Below, in pieces: positions 42,424-52,210 of a DNA stretch of 64,000 nucleotides (position 1 is the stretch's first letter; every line of letters starts with the position of its first letter). Where the stretch lies: positions 1 to 64,000 of the forward strand of contig JABLXL010000010.1 of the NCBI GenBank assembly GCA_013178005.1, in the 5' to 3' direction. The notes beneath the pieces were generated by a model that did no database searches, was not told the DNA's origin, and saw nothing but the letters and a program-made list of their open reading frames with translations. The DNA is from Actinomycetota bacterium (GTDB lineage Bacteria > Actinomycetota > Geothermincolia > Geothermincolales > RBG-13-55-18). A program made the translations under genes and the position numbers.

Positions 42424-43653
42424 CTAGATGGTACGGCGCAGGATGCCGCGCCTCTCCTCCTCCTCCATGCGCTCTATCCAGCGGAACGCGTATCGTATCT
42501 CCTCGGCGGTGGGCAGGTTGTCCTCTCTACTCCAGGCGCGGTTGAGGAAATCGAGGCCCTTCTTCTCCTCGACCTCGCGGCAGAAGAGCTCCCCTACCTG
42601 GTACTGTTGCAGCTTGAGGTCGAAACCCAGCATCCTCTCCACGAAGCGCTCCGCCCCCGATTTCCCCTCGCGACGGCGGCGGAAAGCGGCGCTCATCTCC
42701 TTGAAGGAGGGTATTACCTCCTTGCCCGCCAGGTCCATGATCAGGTTGCTGTATCCCTCCACCAGCGACATGAAGGCCTGGATACGCGCCAGTATCTCCC
42801 TCTGCTCCGGGGTATGCATCACGGATATGAGTCCACCCTGGTTCATGATCTCGTTGAGTCGCACGGAGTCTTTGAGCTCTTGGGGGCGCAGTCGCATGCC
42901 CATTTCCTCCAGGCGCAGGGATACGCTCCCGAAATACCTCTCCATCAATGATCTCAGGTAGCTCTTTATCCACGGGTTGGCCGCGAACTCGAAGGCATGG
43001 GTCACCTCGTGCAGGGTTATCCAGAGGCGGAAATCCGCAGGTACCAGTCGCATTTTCTCCTCCGCCTTGAGGAGGTTGGGGTAGACGATATAGAGCTTGC
43101 CGCCGTCCTCTGGGCGTGGCAGCCCCAGGTCGAACTGTCCGAGGACGTTGCGGGCGAGGTAGCCGATGACCATGCCCAGCTGAGCCGTGAGAATGCCCTG
43201 GGTGAGTACTTTCCCCGCGCGCAGCGGCTTCCTCCTCTGCTCCTCCAGCTTGCCGATGGTCCTGGCGTAGCTCTCCGCCAGGGGCTCGAATATCAGGCGG
43301 AAGCTCTCCAGGTTGGCATCGATCCAGTCGGGGCGATCGAAAACCAGCAACGGCCCAAGGGGCTCCCTCGGCTCCAGGCGAGAGTATTCCCGCACCAGCT
43401 CCTCGCTGCGGCTCTTCATGGCCTCGAACTCTTCAGGCCGCGGCGGGGGGCCCGTGGGCGCAGCCACCTCGGACTGCGCCACCAACACGGCGATCTCCCG
43501 CGCCTGTTCCCAGTCCACCATACCATCGCCTCCACCACGGAAAGCGCGGCGCAGGGACCGGTAGAGGGGCAACCTCCTGGCGACCCCTTCCATGAATTCG
43601 TTTACCCCCCGCAGGCTGCGCTGCCAGGGATCCTCTTTCATCTCCTCATCCAT
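42424..43653 (-). CDS. DUF2342 zinc-dependent metalloprotease
   Basis: The 409-aa protein is from the actinobacterial zincin-like DUF2342 family (some members annotated with coenzyme F420 gene neighbourhoods). The HExxH zinc site is in LWITLHEVTHAFEF. Other landmarks are VDWEQAREIAVLVAQSE, QLGMVIGYLARNVLGQFDLGLPR and IQAFMSLVEGYSNLIMDL. ATG 43653 was chosen after GAAAGAGG; the upstream Arg-rich frame overlaps the PHP gene and is doubtful. Substrate unknown. Confidence 0.85.
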   Translation of the reverse strand: MDEEMKEDPWQRSLRGVNEFMEGVARRLPLYRSLRRAFRGGGDGMVDWEQAREIAVLVAQSEVAAPTGPPPRPEEFEAMKSRSEELVREYSRLEPREPLGPLLVFDRPDWIDANLESFRLIFEPLAESYARTIGKLEEQRRKPLRAGKVLTQGILTAQLGMVIGYLARNVLGQFDLGLPRPEDGGKLYIVYPNLLKAEEKMRLVPADFRLWITLHEVTHAFEFAANPWIKSYLRSLMERYFGSVSLRLEEMGMRLRPQELKDSVRLNEIMNQGGLISVMHTPEQREILARIQAFMSLVEGYSNLIMDLAGKEVIPSFKEMSAAFRRRREGKSGAERFVERMLGFDLKLQQYQVGELFCREVEEKKGLDFLNRAWSREDNLPTAEEIRYAFRWIERMEEEERRGILRRTI

Positions 43654-43750
43654 TTCCTCTTTCGCCGCCTCCCGCCCCGGCCGCCTCCGGCACCAGCGGG
43701 CTCGCTTCCGCCGCCTTGCCCGCTCACCCCTTATCTGAGCCCATTTCCTC

Positions 43751-44431
43751 TCAGGTTTCCTTTGCCTCGCCGGCGCCGAAGGCGACTCCGTAACGCGCAA
43801 GCGCGGAACGTGCCAGCGCCTCCTCGAGGTAGGCTGCCCGGCATTCTCCACCCTTAACCATGGCGATGAGTTCCTCCATGCTTTCCGCCCGGCGGGGAAA
43901 CACGGTCACGCACCGTCCAAGCTCGCCTGGAGCGTGCGCATCGCTCCCGCCCACCTGCGGCAGCCCGTACTCTGAGGCCATGCGGTTCGCCAACACGTTC
44001 TCGTGGTACGAGCAACCACCGTTCAGGACCTCCACCGCGTCCACGCGGCCCAGCACCTCCCGGGGCGGCAGGCCTTTGTACTTGCGGCGATGGCCCCAAT
44101 ATCCCCTGGCTGGGTGAGCCAGCACCATCATTCCCCCCTTCCTCCCGACCAGGTCATGGAGTTCATCGAAAGCCATGTCGGGAAGCAGCTCCTCTTCCAC
44201 GCCGAAAACCAGGATGTCCCCTCCAGGGGTATAAACCTCCACGCCAAGGAAAACGGTAAAGCCCATTTCCAGCCCAAGGTCGCGGGCCACCCGCGCTCCG
44301 TGGATGGTGCCATGCTCCGTCACCGCCACCGCGTCCAGACCTGAAGAGCGCGCCCGGAGGATCATATCCCCCGGCTCCAGCTCGCTGCACTTTGAAGAGG
44401 CGCTGGTATGCACGTGAAGATCCACGACCAT
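43751..44431 (-). CDS. PHP-domain phosphoesterase
   Basis: The 226-aa protein has the PHP metal motifs: MVVDLHVHTSASSKC (HxH), VAVTEHGTIHG, VFLGVEVYTPGGDILVF, VLAHPARG and a C-terminal GGSDAHAPGELG. It is close to nucleoside 3',5'-bisphosphate or oligoribonucleotide phosphatases of the TrpH/YciV type, but substrate is unassigned. AGAGGA 7 nt upstream supports ATG 44431. It is the upstream neighbour of the DUF2342 gene. Confidence 0.88.
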   Translation of the reverse strand: MVVDLHVHTSASSKCSELEPGDMILRARSSGLDAVAVTEHGTIHGARVARDLGLEMGFTVFLGVEVYTPGGDILVFGVEEELLPDMAFDELHDLVGRKGGMMVLAHPARGYWGHRRKYKGLPPREVLGRVDAVEVLNGGCSYHENVLANRMASEYGLPQVGGSDAHAPGELGRCVTVFPRRAESMEELIAMVKGGECRAAYLEEALARSALARYGVAFGAGEAKET

Positions 44432-44820
44432 CGTCAAGTCCTCTTTTCGCTCCTCGAACGCCCCATAGTTTAGCACAGCCGGGTGGGGCAGAACTTGTCA
44501 GTGGGCTAACCGGACACCGTGCGCTCCTCTCGCTCGCTTCAGGGGACGCCTGTATCCAGGCCGTCTCGCACGGGACGCATCATCGATAATCGCGGCCCGG
44601 CGATTCCGTATCGGGCTCGAGATTTCCATGCCTTGCCAGCCGTTTGACTCGCATCCGCTCGGCTTTTCGACCTTTCCCCACTTGCGCGCGAAACAGTGCC
44701 TTTTGCAACGCGTTTCCGCAATAAACGGCTTTTCGCTGCGCCATGCCCTCCCGGCAGCTCCCGGCAAGGCGTTTCCGAAAGATCTGGCATCGCCATATAG
44801 GCCCTTCCCTGGGGGTTGCT
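44432..44820. other. Gene-free region
   Basis: No coding frame with Shine-Dalgarno support. CGGCTTTTCG appears twice (44660 and 44726). It opens a 1.3-kb stretch without genes. Confidence 0.45.
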
Positions 44821-44879
44821 AATACCCTGGTATTATTTTTCCCCTAAATTACTACCTATGAGGAATGGCGCGGGCTTTG

Positions 44880-45337
44880 CTCGACGATTTAAATTCTAGT
44901 CGTAAACGGAACCTTGAAATAGGCCCCAAGCGGACACCGGGGAAATAGTGCCTTAGAAAAAGTGGATGTAAGTCGTGGGCGAGACGGCATCAGCATTAGT
45001 CGCAGCCCCCTTAAGTAGACGCAGTAGCATTCCCCTAGCACCATCCGAAGCCGACTAGCCGAGACAGCCATCTACCCCTATAGCAACAGAATGCAGCCCA
45101 GACGGACTACTTAACATGACACTCGCCCATGACAACCTATTATCACCGGCAATCGTCGCAGCAACATCGAAACAACGCTCGCAGCACTACATCGCGGCAA
45201 CATTTACGGAAACGATCCGGCAATATTCGCAGCAACGATCGCAGCAACACCGACATCCCTGAGGTATCCCCTGAATCCCCATAGGAGTCCGCATTAGCGG
45301 AAGGCCCCGTCCCCCCTGCGGGGCCTTTTCCGTTTTC
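44880..45337 (+). ncRNA. Candidate long non-coding RNA, A/C-rich
   Basis: About 450 nt has lower GC, stops in all frames and a plus strand rich in A and C. The 3' part repeats CGCAGCAAC-like words (for example 45158, 45229, 45240) with 71-bp periodicity. Distant complementary segments exist (GGGCGAG near 44975 with CTCGCCC near 45122). It ends in a strong intrinsic terminator. No known RNA class was recognised and no clear promoter was found, so this is only a hypothesis. Confidence 0.28.
45301..45337 (+). terminator. Strong rho-independent terminator
   Basis: AAGGCCCCG/CGGGGCCTT, a 9-bp stem with a 9-nt loop (45301-45309 with 45319-45327), is followed by TTCCGTTTT. No coding gene lies upstream on this strand for more than 3 kb. 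Confidence 0.78.
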
Positions 45338-45744
45338 ACCTCCCCGAGGGGTTTATCGCATCTCGTGGAATTTCGTGACGCTTCAACCGAGATCCTTTCA
45401 AGCTGCAACGCCATGTATTCGAAAACGCACTTCATTGCATAATTCGAGCTTCATTGAAGCCACTACCTTGGACCAGCAGGAATGGCCACCGGGATTTTCG
45501 ATCCGAGCGACCCGGCGCTACGTCTTGCATCCGAAACCAGGCAAAGATGCGGTTGCGCGCCGCTCGGCGCTCCTTTAACCTTTAACGAAAGGGATTCTTA
45601 TACCTGAAATATAAGCTGGAACCAGGAGATGACTCATGGTGGCGCATTAAGTGCGCCGTTGGTCAAGGCATGGGGGGAAACCGAGCACCCCATACCATGT
45701 GCATCACCCATACTCATGGCGAAGGGCCGTAAGAGGAGGTTGAG

Positions 45745-46869
45745 ATGCAGGATGGCGTCGCTTGTCCCGCCTGCGGCCTGCCGCGTTGGTTGAACCGCAA
45801 ACTGGTCTGGACCACGGACGGAGGGATATATTTCCGCGCCAGGCGATCCGAGCGCCTCGTTTTCCTCGATGAGAAGGAGATATCCGCTCTGGTAGAAGAG
45901 GGGGTAAGGCTGCGAGGGGAGCAACTCCTCGACACCCTCAGGGAGCGGCGCCGCGAGTTCACCCGGGCCGAGGTCTCCACCCAGATGACACCATTGCGCC
46001 GAGCTTTCCTGCGCCGCCGCCCCTTCGCCAGGAAGTTCGTGAAGCTGGCCCTAGGGGAGGCCTCGCTCCTCGGATGCGGCAACCTGGAGGTGACATCCCT
46101 GAAGCCCGGAAAGGAAATGGAGCTCAAGGCGCGCCACCCCTACCATCCCCAGCTCCTCGCCGGCGATATCTGGGGCTTCTGGGAGGGGCTTTTCGGTGTT
46201 GAGGCCTTGCTCTCCCTGAATCCCACCAGCCAGTATGATTGGGAGATCACGGTGAAGACCATTGCCCGCAAGAAGCACCACGCTGAGCGGGAAACGCTCC
46301 CGCGAAGGCCTCAGCGTGATTACGACCTCGAGGTATGCGAGAAATGCCGCCTCCCTCGCTTCACCTGGGAGCTGCGCTGGGACGAGGAATTGGGCACTAT
46401 CTACCGGGCTGGTAGCCACCGCCACATGATAATAACCTCGGCACGAGGATGGCAGGTGGTGCTGGAGGAGATCGCCGGCAACCGCGAGGGAGAGCTGCCC
46501 CCCGTCGCGTGCGAGGCGCTGGCCGCGTTGTCTTCCGCCGAGTACGGGACCTTGAAGGGGGGCAACTACAAGACGGCGTACCGCAACTTTTTCCTGGGCC
46601 TGCCCTTTCTCGGATGGGGCAAACCAAAGCGGGTGTCGCGCAAGCCTTTCCTCATTGAGGCCGAAATGGAAGGCGTACCCTTCCCACAGCTCCTGGCCTG
46701 GAAGATGGCGGGCCTCTTCGAAGCCCTGGAAGGGGAACCTGCCGACATCAAGTACCTGCGGGAGGGCGACAACGGCCGTCGCTACCTCATCGGCCCCAGG
46801 CTGGAGGGCAACTTCCTCGAGATAGAGCGCATGGTCCCCGAACCGGGAAGGTTCGTGCTCCCCTTCTGA
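45745..46869 (+). CDS. Two-repeat CxxC-LPR protein, unknown family (copy 1)
   Basis: The 374-aa protein is built of two related halves. Each starts with a zinc-knuckle-like CPACGLPRWLNRKLVW... or CEKCRLPRFTWELRW... followed by a G-x-I-Y and a basic R/H turn. The rest of each half contains helices and strands (TSLKPGKEMELKARHPYHPQLLAGDIWGFWEGLF; RKPFLIEAEMEGVPFPQLLAWKMAGLFEALEG) reminiscent of small-ligand-binding heme/V4R-like folds. A clear paralogue is at 54334-55398. RBS GAGGAGG; no operon partner. The 400 bp upstream (45338-45744) holds only short hairpins. Function unknown. Confidence 0.75.
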   Translation: MQDGVACPACGLPRWLNRKLVWTTDGGIYFRARRSERLVFLDEKEISALVEEGVRLRGEQLLDTLRERRREFTRAEVSTQMTPLRRAFLRRRPFARKFVKLALGEASLLGCGNLEVTSLKPGKEMELKARHPYHPQLLAGDIWGFWEGLFGVEALLSLNPTSQYDWEITVKTIARKKHHAERETLPRRPQRDYDLEVCEKCRLPRFTWELRWDEELGTIYRAGSHRHMIITSARGWQVVLEEIAGNREGELPPVACEALAALSSAEYGTLKGGNYKTAYRNFFLGLPFLGWGKPKRVSRKPFLIEAEMEGVPFPQLLAWKMAGLFEALEGEPADIKYLREGDNGRRYLIGPRLEGNFLEIERMVPEPGRFVLPF

Positions 46870-46963
46870 CCGGGTCGGACCTTTTTCTTGGATCGCCGAC
46901 CGTATTCCGGCTTTACTGCCATGCAATGGGATGCTGTTGCGATCGGGGGCATGGGCACGAGAC

Positions 46964-47674
46964 TCAGATGGCGGGCTTGTCCGGCTTGATGGTCTCCTTG
47001 TCCTTGAGCACCAGGCCCCGGTCCAGGGCCCACAGCACCGCGTTGGTGCGGTCCGCCACCCCGATCTTGCGAAAGATGTTGCGGATGTGCACCTTCACGG
47101 TGTGTTCGCTGATGAAGAGGATCTCGGCTATCTGACGGTTGTTGTACCCCCTGGCCATGAGCTTGATCACGTCCACCTCTCGCTGCGAGAGGTCCTCGAA
47201 ACCCTCTTCCTTCTTTTTCCTGCGGCCCGGCGGCTCGGTGATCTCGTCGATGAGCTTCCGCGCCACCGAGGTTGAGATCAGGCTCTCCCCCTTGGCGGCC
47301 GCCCGGACCGCTTTCACCAGCTCGTCCTTGGCCGCGTCCTTGATCACGTAGCCGATGGCGCCGGCCATGATGGCCTGCCTGGCGAACTGCTCGTCATCGA
47401 AGACGGTGAGGGTGATGGCCTCCACGTCGGGGTGGTCCCTTTTCACCCGCCTTATGAGCTCGATCCCGTTCATTCCCGGAAGCTGGATGTCCACGATGAT
47501 CACGTCAGGCTTGAAACGCTCCAGCTTCTCCATCGCCTCCTCGCCGCTGCGCGCCACGGAGACGATCTTTATCCCCCCCTGTTTCTCCAGGATGCGGATC
47601 AGCCCCTCCAGGACCACCTCGTGGTCGTCCACGAGCATAACGTTGACCGGCTTCTGGCGCTCCTCGGCCATCAT
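46964..47674 (-). CDS. NarL/FixJ-type response regulator
   Basis: The 236-aa protein has a receiver domain with MLVDDHE and phospho-acceptor D62 (IIVDIQLPG), then a LuxR-type helix-turn-helix DLSQREVDVIKLMARGYNNRQIAEILFISEHTVKVHIRNIFRKIGV. The signal is presumably relayed from the histidine kinase whose gene overlaps its start by four bases (ATGA). DNA targets are unknown. Confidence 0.94.
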   Translation of the reverse strand: MMAEERQKPVNVMLVDDHEVVLEGLIRILEKQGGIKIVSVARSGEEAMEKLERFKPDVIIVDIQLPGMNGIELIRRVKRDHPDVEAITLTVFDDEQFARQAIMAGAIGYVIKDAAKDELVKAVRAAAKGESLISTSVARKLIDEITEPPGRRKKKEEGFEDLSQREVDVIKLMARGYNNRQIAEILFISEHTVKVHIRNIFRKIGVADRTNAVLWALDRGLVLKDKETIKPDKPAI

Positions 47675-49383
47675 CCTTCCCTCCCCGTGATCATCGGTAT
47701 TCTCACCGTGATGCGCGTCCCCATGCCCGGTATGGAATTGATGACCAGTTGCCCTCCCAGGAGCTCCGCTCTCTCGCGCATGGCCATGAGGCCCAGGTGC
47801 TCCCCTTTCTCCTGTTCCGCCTCCACCATCTCGGGGTCGAAGCCTATGCCGTCGTCTTCCACGGTGAGGATCAGGTCTCCCCCGGACGCCTCCGTCTTGA
47901 TCCTCACCGTGCTGGCGTTGGAGTGCTTGCGCACGTTGGTCAGCTCCTCCTGCAGGATGCGGAAGATGGGGAGCTCCACCGCGGGCGGGATATATTCCAG
48001 GCCCTTGAGGTCAACGCTGGTGCTGATAGCGTACTCCTCCTCGAACTGTTCCGCGTAGCGCATGATGGTTTCCTTGAGCCCGAGGATATCCAGGGAGGTG
48101 GGCCTGAGGTTGGCCATGATCTCGCGCAACTCGCGGAGGCAATCCTTGGCCCGCTGCTGCACCTCCTCTATCTCCTCCACCGCCAGCCTTGGATCCTCCT
48201 TGATGAAATCCAACGCGAATCCCGCCGCGTATATTATCTTCAGCAGCGACTGGGCCACGGAGTCGTGCAACTCGCGCGCGATGCGGGCGCGCTCTTCCTC
48301 GTGAGCGGTGTTCACCCGCGTCATGAGATGATCCATAACCCGCCTTTTCGCCATCACCTCGCGGTAGAGTTGAGTGTTCTCAAGGGCCATGCTCACCGTC
48401 TCCGCGTAAGAGGCAAGGGTTTCCAGTTCCCTCTCGCCCAGGCTGCCCTGCTGGATTTCGCCCTCGAGGTAAAGCATCCCCCGCGGGGTACCCGTGGTAT
48501 TCAGGGGCACCAGGGCGTAGGGCGCGCCGGGCTCCGGGGTTAAAAAGGCGATGCGCTCTCCTCCCCTCGCGCGTTCGGCGATGATGTGCGCGCCGAACAT
48601 GGCCCGTGCCTCGGGGGAGTCCGACATGGGCGTCAGGGGATACTGCCTTCTCTCCTCGAGGATGCGCTCTCCCCAGAAGGGCTCCATGCGGTCCTTCGCC
48701 GCCTGGGGGATGAGCAGGTCGTGTTCGAAGATGAAGACCACCGCGCGACGGTAGCCCAGGACATCGCAAGCCCCCTCCACCACCAGCCGCAACAGGGCCC
48801 TGCGGTCCTGGGTCACCCGCACGCGATCCAGGAAGCTATTGTACTCCTTTACCGTTTCCTGGCGCTGCCTGACGAATTCCCGCGCCAGGGTGTTCGCCGC
48901 CCTGAAATATGAGTCCCAGACTATCTCCGCCGCCCGGAGCTTGTCCTCCGGGGTGTAGCCTACCTCGTCCCACGCCCTCTTTATCCATTTCCACGCTATC
49001 TCGCTTCCCACCTGGAAGGCGCGCAGCATGTCCACCAGCTCGAAATCCTTGAATTCCACCTCCAGCCTGTTGAAGGTGACTTTTTCCTCCGCCAGCTGCT
49101 GGAAGAGGGTCAGGCACGCCTTCCGGCCCAGGGCGCGCAGCTGCGCGCCGAACTCCGGGGGCATGCGCATGAAGGAAGGTATGGTGTTGAGGGCGCGCTG
49201 CGCTATCTCCTCGACGACATCGTCGAGGCGCTCGCGCAGATAGTTTATGCCCTCCTCGAAAGCGGGTCTCAAGGCGACGCCCTCATTTCGATCCTCTTTT
49301 CCGTCTATCTCCATGCGACTTGGGGACAAGCCATAGACGAGACGCCTTGGGGGACGCAAGCTCCACGAGATGTCGTCGCCCAT
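47671..49383 (-). CDS. NarX-like GAF sensor histidine kinase
   Basis: The 570-aa cytoplasmic kinase has an N-terminal helical sensor region (about 40-190), a GAF domain (about 190-338) and a HisKA_3 dimerisation helix with phospho-acceptor H373 (RIARELHDSVAQSLL). An HATPase_c domain (LQEELTNVRKHSNAS, VEDDGIGFDPE, GEHLGLMAMRERAELLGG) completes it. No membrane helix, so the signal is internal (redox, NO, O2 or a small ligand). AGGGAG precedes the ATG; extended -10 at 49402-49410. Forms an operon with the overlapping regulator gene. Confidence 0.93.
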   Translation of the reverse strand: MGDDISWSLRPPRRLVYGLSPSRMEIDGKEDRNEGVALRPAFEEGINYLRERLDDVVEEIAQRALNTIPSFMRMPPEFGAQLRALGRKACLTLFQQLAEEKVTFNRLEVEFKDFELVDMLRAFQVGSEIAWKWIKRAWDEVGYTPEDKLRAAEIVWDSYFRAANTLAREFVRQRQETVKEYNSFLDRVRVTQDRRALLRLVVEGACDVLGYRRAVVFIFEHDLLIPQAAKDRMEPFWGERILEERRQYPLTPMSDSPEARAMFGAHIIAERARGGERIAFLTPEPGAPYALVPLNTTGTPRGMLYLEGEIQQGSLGERELETLASYAETVSMALENTQLYREVMAKRRVMDHLMTRVNTAHEEERARIARELHDSVAQSLLKIIYAAGFALDFIKEDPRLAVEEIEEVQQRAKDCLRELREIMANLRPTSLDILGLKETIMRYAEQFEEEYAISTSVDLKGLEYIPPAVELPIFRILQEELTNVRKHSNASTVRIKTEASGGDLILTVEDDGIGFDPEMVEAEQEKGEHLGLMAMRERAELLGGQLVINSIPGMGTRITVRIPMITGREG

Positions 49384-49401
49384 GACGGCTCCCTATGGTG
49401 A

Positions 49402-49410
49402 AGTATATCA
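49402..49410 (-). promoter_or_regulatory. Extended -10 of two-component operon
   Basis: TGATATACT on the minus strand (TGn plus TATACT) lies about 20 bp upstream of the kinase start. No -35 is visible. Confidence 0.45.
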
Positions 49411-49451
49411 ATTTTCGCCCTTTCTCCCGAAAGCGCGGTGGGACAGCCAGC

Positions 49452-50486
49452 TCATCCGATGGTGAAATAGATGAGCTTCTGGTTGTTATCCAGGAAGGTC
49501 TCCTGGGGGACGGGGTTTACCTTGATCTCGAGGATATTGCGCACGCCCGACGTCGGGCTCAAGCCCTGGAAGCTCACCTGCAGGGTCTCGCCGGGGTTTA
49601 TGGTGGCGATGGTCTGCTCCTGCCTGGTGGGGGCGGGGTTCCTCTCGGTATAAAGGCTCACCGTGACCACCACGTCCTTTTCGGCGCGATTGCCCTGGTT
49701 CTCGACGTTCACGGTTAGGCTCAGGGTTTCGGTCTCGGGAAGGCGGTGTATATCCTCGCCCCCTATCTCCTCCACTTGGCCTTCGGGGTTGAGGGAAACG
49801 GCGCCAACCGCGAGGCCATGTATCTCGGTTCCCTTGAGGGAGGTAAGGAAGGCCTTCACGCTCTCATAGGAGGCGTTATCCCAGTCCGCGAGCCAGATGG
49901 AATCGGTCAGCGGGGCCACTTCCTGGATATTGTTCTTCTCAAGGACCTCGGTCACCGCCCGTCGGAAGAACCGGTAGGTCCCGTCCGAATACATCAGCTC
50001 CTGCAGATCCTCGGACAGGCTGCGGGCGTATACGTCCAGGTCCACTGCTTCCAGCGAATTCACCAGGTCCGAGCGGAAGGTCTTCGAGCCCCGGTAGCGT
50101 TGCTCCAGGCATATGAGCAGAGCGGTATGGGCATTTTCCAGGCCTTCCGGGGCCTCGATCCCCTTCGCCTGCTCCAGCATATCCAGGCAGGACTGCTCGA
50201 TCCCGGTGAGCTGCTGGTTCAGGCCATCGGGATCTGCCACCAGTTGCGGGAGGGACGAACGGATGGCGTTCCAGCTCGACCCCACGCTGGTTGAGGTGTC
50301 GATGATGGGGCGCACGCGGTTCACGTATTCGGTGAGCGCCGAGGTGCTCACTTCCTTCCCGCCCTTGCCGCAGGTCAGGTTGAAGAGCCAGCACCCCAGG
50401 ATCAGGACCACGATGGCCACGATGATGGCCGGCGCGGGGTTCCTCCTGCGCCTGCTGAACTTCGGCCCTCTCATCTGGGCGTACAT
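49452..50486 (-). CDS. Membrane-anchored protein with CARDB-like domain
   Basis: The 344-aa protein has a basic N-terminus, one membrane helix (AIIVAIVVLILGCWLFNL, about 19-37), a helical external region and a C-terminal CARDB/Ig-like beta domain. That domain reads LSLTVNVENQGNRAEKDVVVTVSLYTERNPAPTRQEQTIATINPGETLQVSFQGL. Probably an envelope protein-interaction module. It is monocistronic, upstream of the kinase on the same strand. Function unknown. Confidence 0.75.
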   Translation of the reverse strand: MYAQMRGPKFSRRRRNPAPAIIVAIVVLILGCWLFNLTCGKGGKEVSTSALTEYVNRVRPIIDTSTSVGSSWNAIRSSLPQLVADPDGLNQQLTGIEQSCLDMLEQAKGIEAPEGLENAHTALLICLEQRYRGSKTFRSDLVNSLEAVDLDVYARSLSEDLQELMYSDGTYRFFRRAVTEVLEKNNIQEVAPLTDSIWLADWDNASYESVKAFLTSLKGTEIHGLAVGAVSLNPEGQVEEIGGEDIHRLPETETLSLTVNVENQGNRAEKDVVVTVSLYTERNPAPTRQEQTIATINPGETLQVSFQGLSPTSGVRNILEIKVNPVPQETFLDNNQKLIYFTIG

Positions 50487-50640
50487 TCCGCTCCTCGCTT
50501 GCCTCGATGCCGCCGCGGATATCCCCCATGCGTTTCTTCTCGCAAGCCCGCCGTCATTCCTTCGCTTTCGCTTGCCTCTCTTTTCATCTCCGTGGCGGCG
50601 TATTTAATAAGGGACGGCGGTTATGCCGTCCCCGGTTCCT

Positions 50641-50727
50641 GGTGGGCGAGGCGGGACTCGAACCCGCATGCCCGTACGAGCACTGGACCCTGAACCCAGC
50701 GCGTCTACCAATTCCGCCACTCGCCCG
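50641..50727 (-). tRNA. tRNA-Leu (anticodon CAG)
   Basis: Minus strand: acceptor GGGCGAG/CTCGCCC, GGAATTGGTAGACGC D-arm, anticodon loop TTCAGGG with CAG, a long variable arm (class II), GTTCGAGTC T-loop and encoded CCA (50643-50641). Confidence 0.97.
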
Positions 50728-51189
50728 GACTTCGTCCGTATTATAGCAGTCCTCCCGGCATATTGCATCGCGTAAGCGATCGTGTCGAGCGCGGCGACGC
50801 ATAATGGTGTCGGTGCGTTACAGAACGGCGGCGAGGTTCATCCACCACTTTCGATTTCCCCGTTTCGGATGGCAGGTGCGCATCTTCTCCCTGGAACGGA
50901 GGAATAATTCAAGATAGACCCCTAGGGATGGACCCCTAGGGATGAAAGTCGCAGGGAGGGCGCACTGGAGGGGGCGTCTGTTAATGAAAGGGTCGCGTGC
51001 GCGCCGAGCGAGACCGCTGCCCGACGGCCCGGGCCGGAAGAAGCAACCGGAAGCAAAGCGAGGAAAAAGTCAAGATACGACCCCAAGGGCGTACGACCCC
51101 AAGGGCGTACCGATACCCGGCTTCCTGGGCCGGAAGAAGAAACCGAAAGCAAAGCGAGGAAAAATTCAAGATACGACCCCAAAGATAGG
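50728..51189. repeat. Gene-free gap with 96-bp-period repeat
   Basis: GGGCCGGAAGAAGCAACCGG (51031) and the following 36 bp recur at 51127-51182, 96 bp apart. Shorter 17-bp copies of GACCCCTAGGGATG lie at 50919-50944, and ACCCCAAGGGCGTAC is doubled near 51078. No gene was found. Confidence 0.75.
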
Positions 51190-52182
51190 TTACTCGGCTC
51201 GGTTGAACTGCCACAGAGCCAGGGCGAAAAGGACGGCCCCGAAACCCAGCATCACCGACACGTTAAGCCACATGGGATATGTCTGCGTGGGCAGGGCGGC
51301 CCTCTGGGTCGCCGAGACCAGGGCGGCGGGGTCGGGGTAGCCCTTGCCCATCCCGATCTGGTATATCTGGGGGTCCTTGAACCACACCGCGAACTGCGCC
51401 ACCGAGGACTGCATCCCCGCTCCGATATCCACCCCCCTGAGCATGATGCCGCGCAGGGCATCCACCCCGTAGGTCAGCGGATCGATCTTGGTGAGCACGG
51501 TCATCCACCCCGGCAGACCCTGCAGGGGAAAGAAAGCGCCCGAGAGGAAGAACAGCGGCATGAGGAGGAAGTTCATCACGATGGGAAAGCCCTCGAACGA
51601 GGTCATGCGCGCCGCCACCGCCACCCCCATGGAGGTGAGACTCAGGGCCAGCAGGACCAGTATGGGGATGACCGCCAGGACCTTCCACAGGGTGGAGAGG
51701 CTGAAGCCGTAGAACCAGGGGGTGAAGGCCAGCACCAGGAAGATCATCCCCTGCAACATGGCGGTGGTCGAGCCCCCGATGATCTTCCCCAGGGCCACGC
51801 TGGAGCGCGGCACGGGAGAGACCAGCACCTCCTTCAAGAACCCGAACTCCCTGTCCCAGATGATGGAGATGGACGAGAACACCGCGGTGAAGAGCACCGT
51901 CATGCCCAGGATGCCGGGGAACATGAACTTCACGTAGGACACGTCCCCCCCGCCGAAGACCTTGAAGGCGCTCTGCATGCCCACTCCCAGCAGGGCGAGG
52001 TAGATGATGGGCTGCGCGAAGCCCCCGATGCGGCGCGGCCGGTCGCGCCAGAAGCGCTTGAACTCCCGCAGCCAGATAATGTACACGCCGCGCATGGCCC
52101 TCTGCAGGCCGGAGCGTCCACGCTTGTCCGGACCGGCTGTCATTTTTTCCTTCAACCCTTTCTCCTTGATATCGCTGGCCAT
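51190..52182 (-). CDS. ABC-2 type exporter permease
   Basis: The 330-aa permease has six hydrophobic segments and the ABC-2 signature region PLFFLSGAFFPLQGLPGWMTVLTKIDPLTYGVDALRGIM. It resembles DrrB/daunorubicin-type exporters of drugs, lipids or polymers. It is encoded 28 bp after its ATPase gene and downstream of a MarR gene in the same direction. The substrate is unknown. Confidence 0.88.
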   Translation of the reverse strand: MASDIKEKGLKEKMTAGPDKRGRSGLQRAMRGVYIIWLREFKRFWRDRPRRIGGFAQPIIYLALLGVGMQSAFKVFGGGDVSYVKFMFPGILGMTVLFTAVFSSISIIWDREFGFLKEVLVSPVPRSSVALGKIIGGSTTAMLQGMIFLVLAFTPWFYGFSLSTLWKVLAVIPILVLLALSLTSMGVAVAARMTSFEGFPIVMNFLLMPLFFLSGAFFPLQGLPGWMTVLTKIDPLTYGVDALRGIMLRGVDIGAGMQSSVAQFAVWFKDPQIYQIGMGKGYPDPAALVSATQRAALPTQTYPMWLNVSVMLGFGAVLFALALWQFNRAE

Positions 52183-52210
52183 CTCGACTCCTTCAGGTCA
52201 AGTTTCTCCG

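Noticed and set aside
45187-45435. Cys-rich small protein on the minus strand
   Set aside because: The Cys cluster comes from antisense reading of the CAGCAAC-type repeats and the frame runs through the terminator; no Shine-Dalgarno site.
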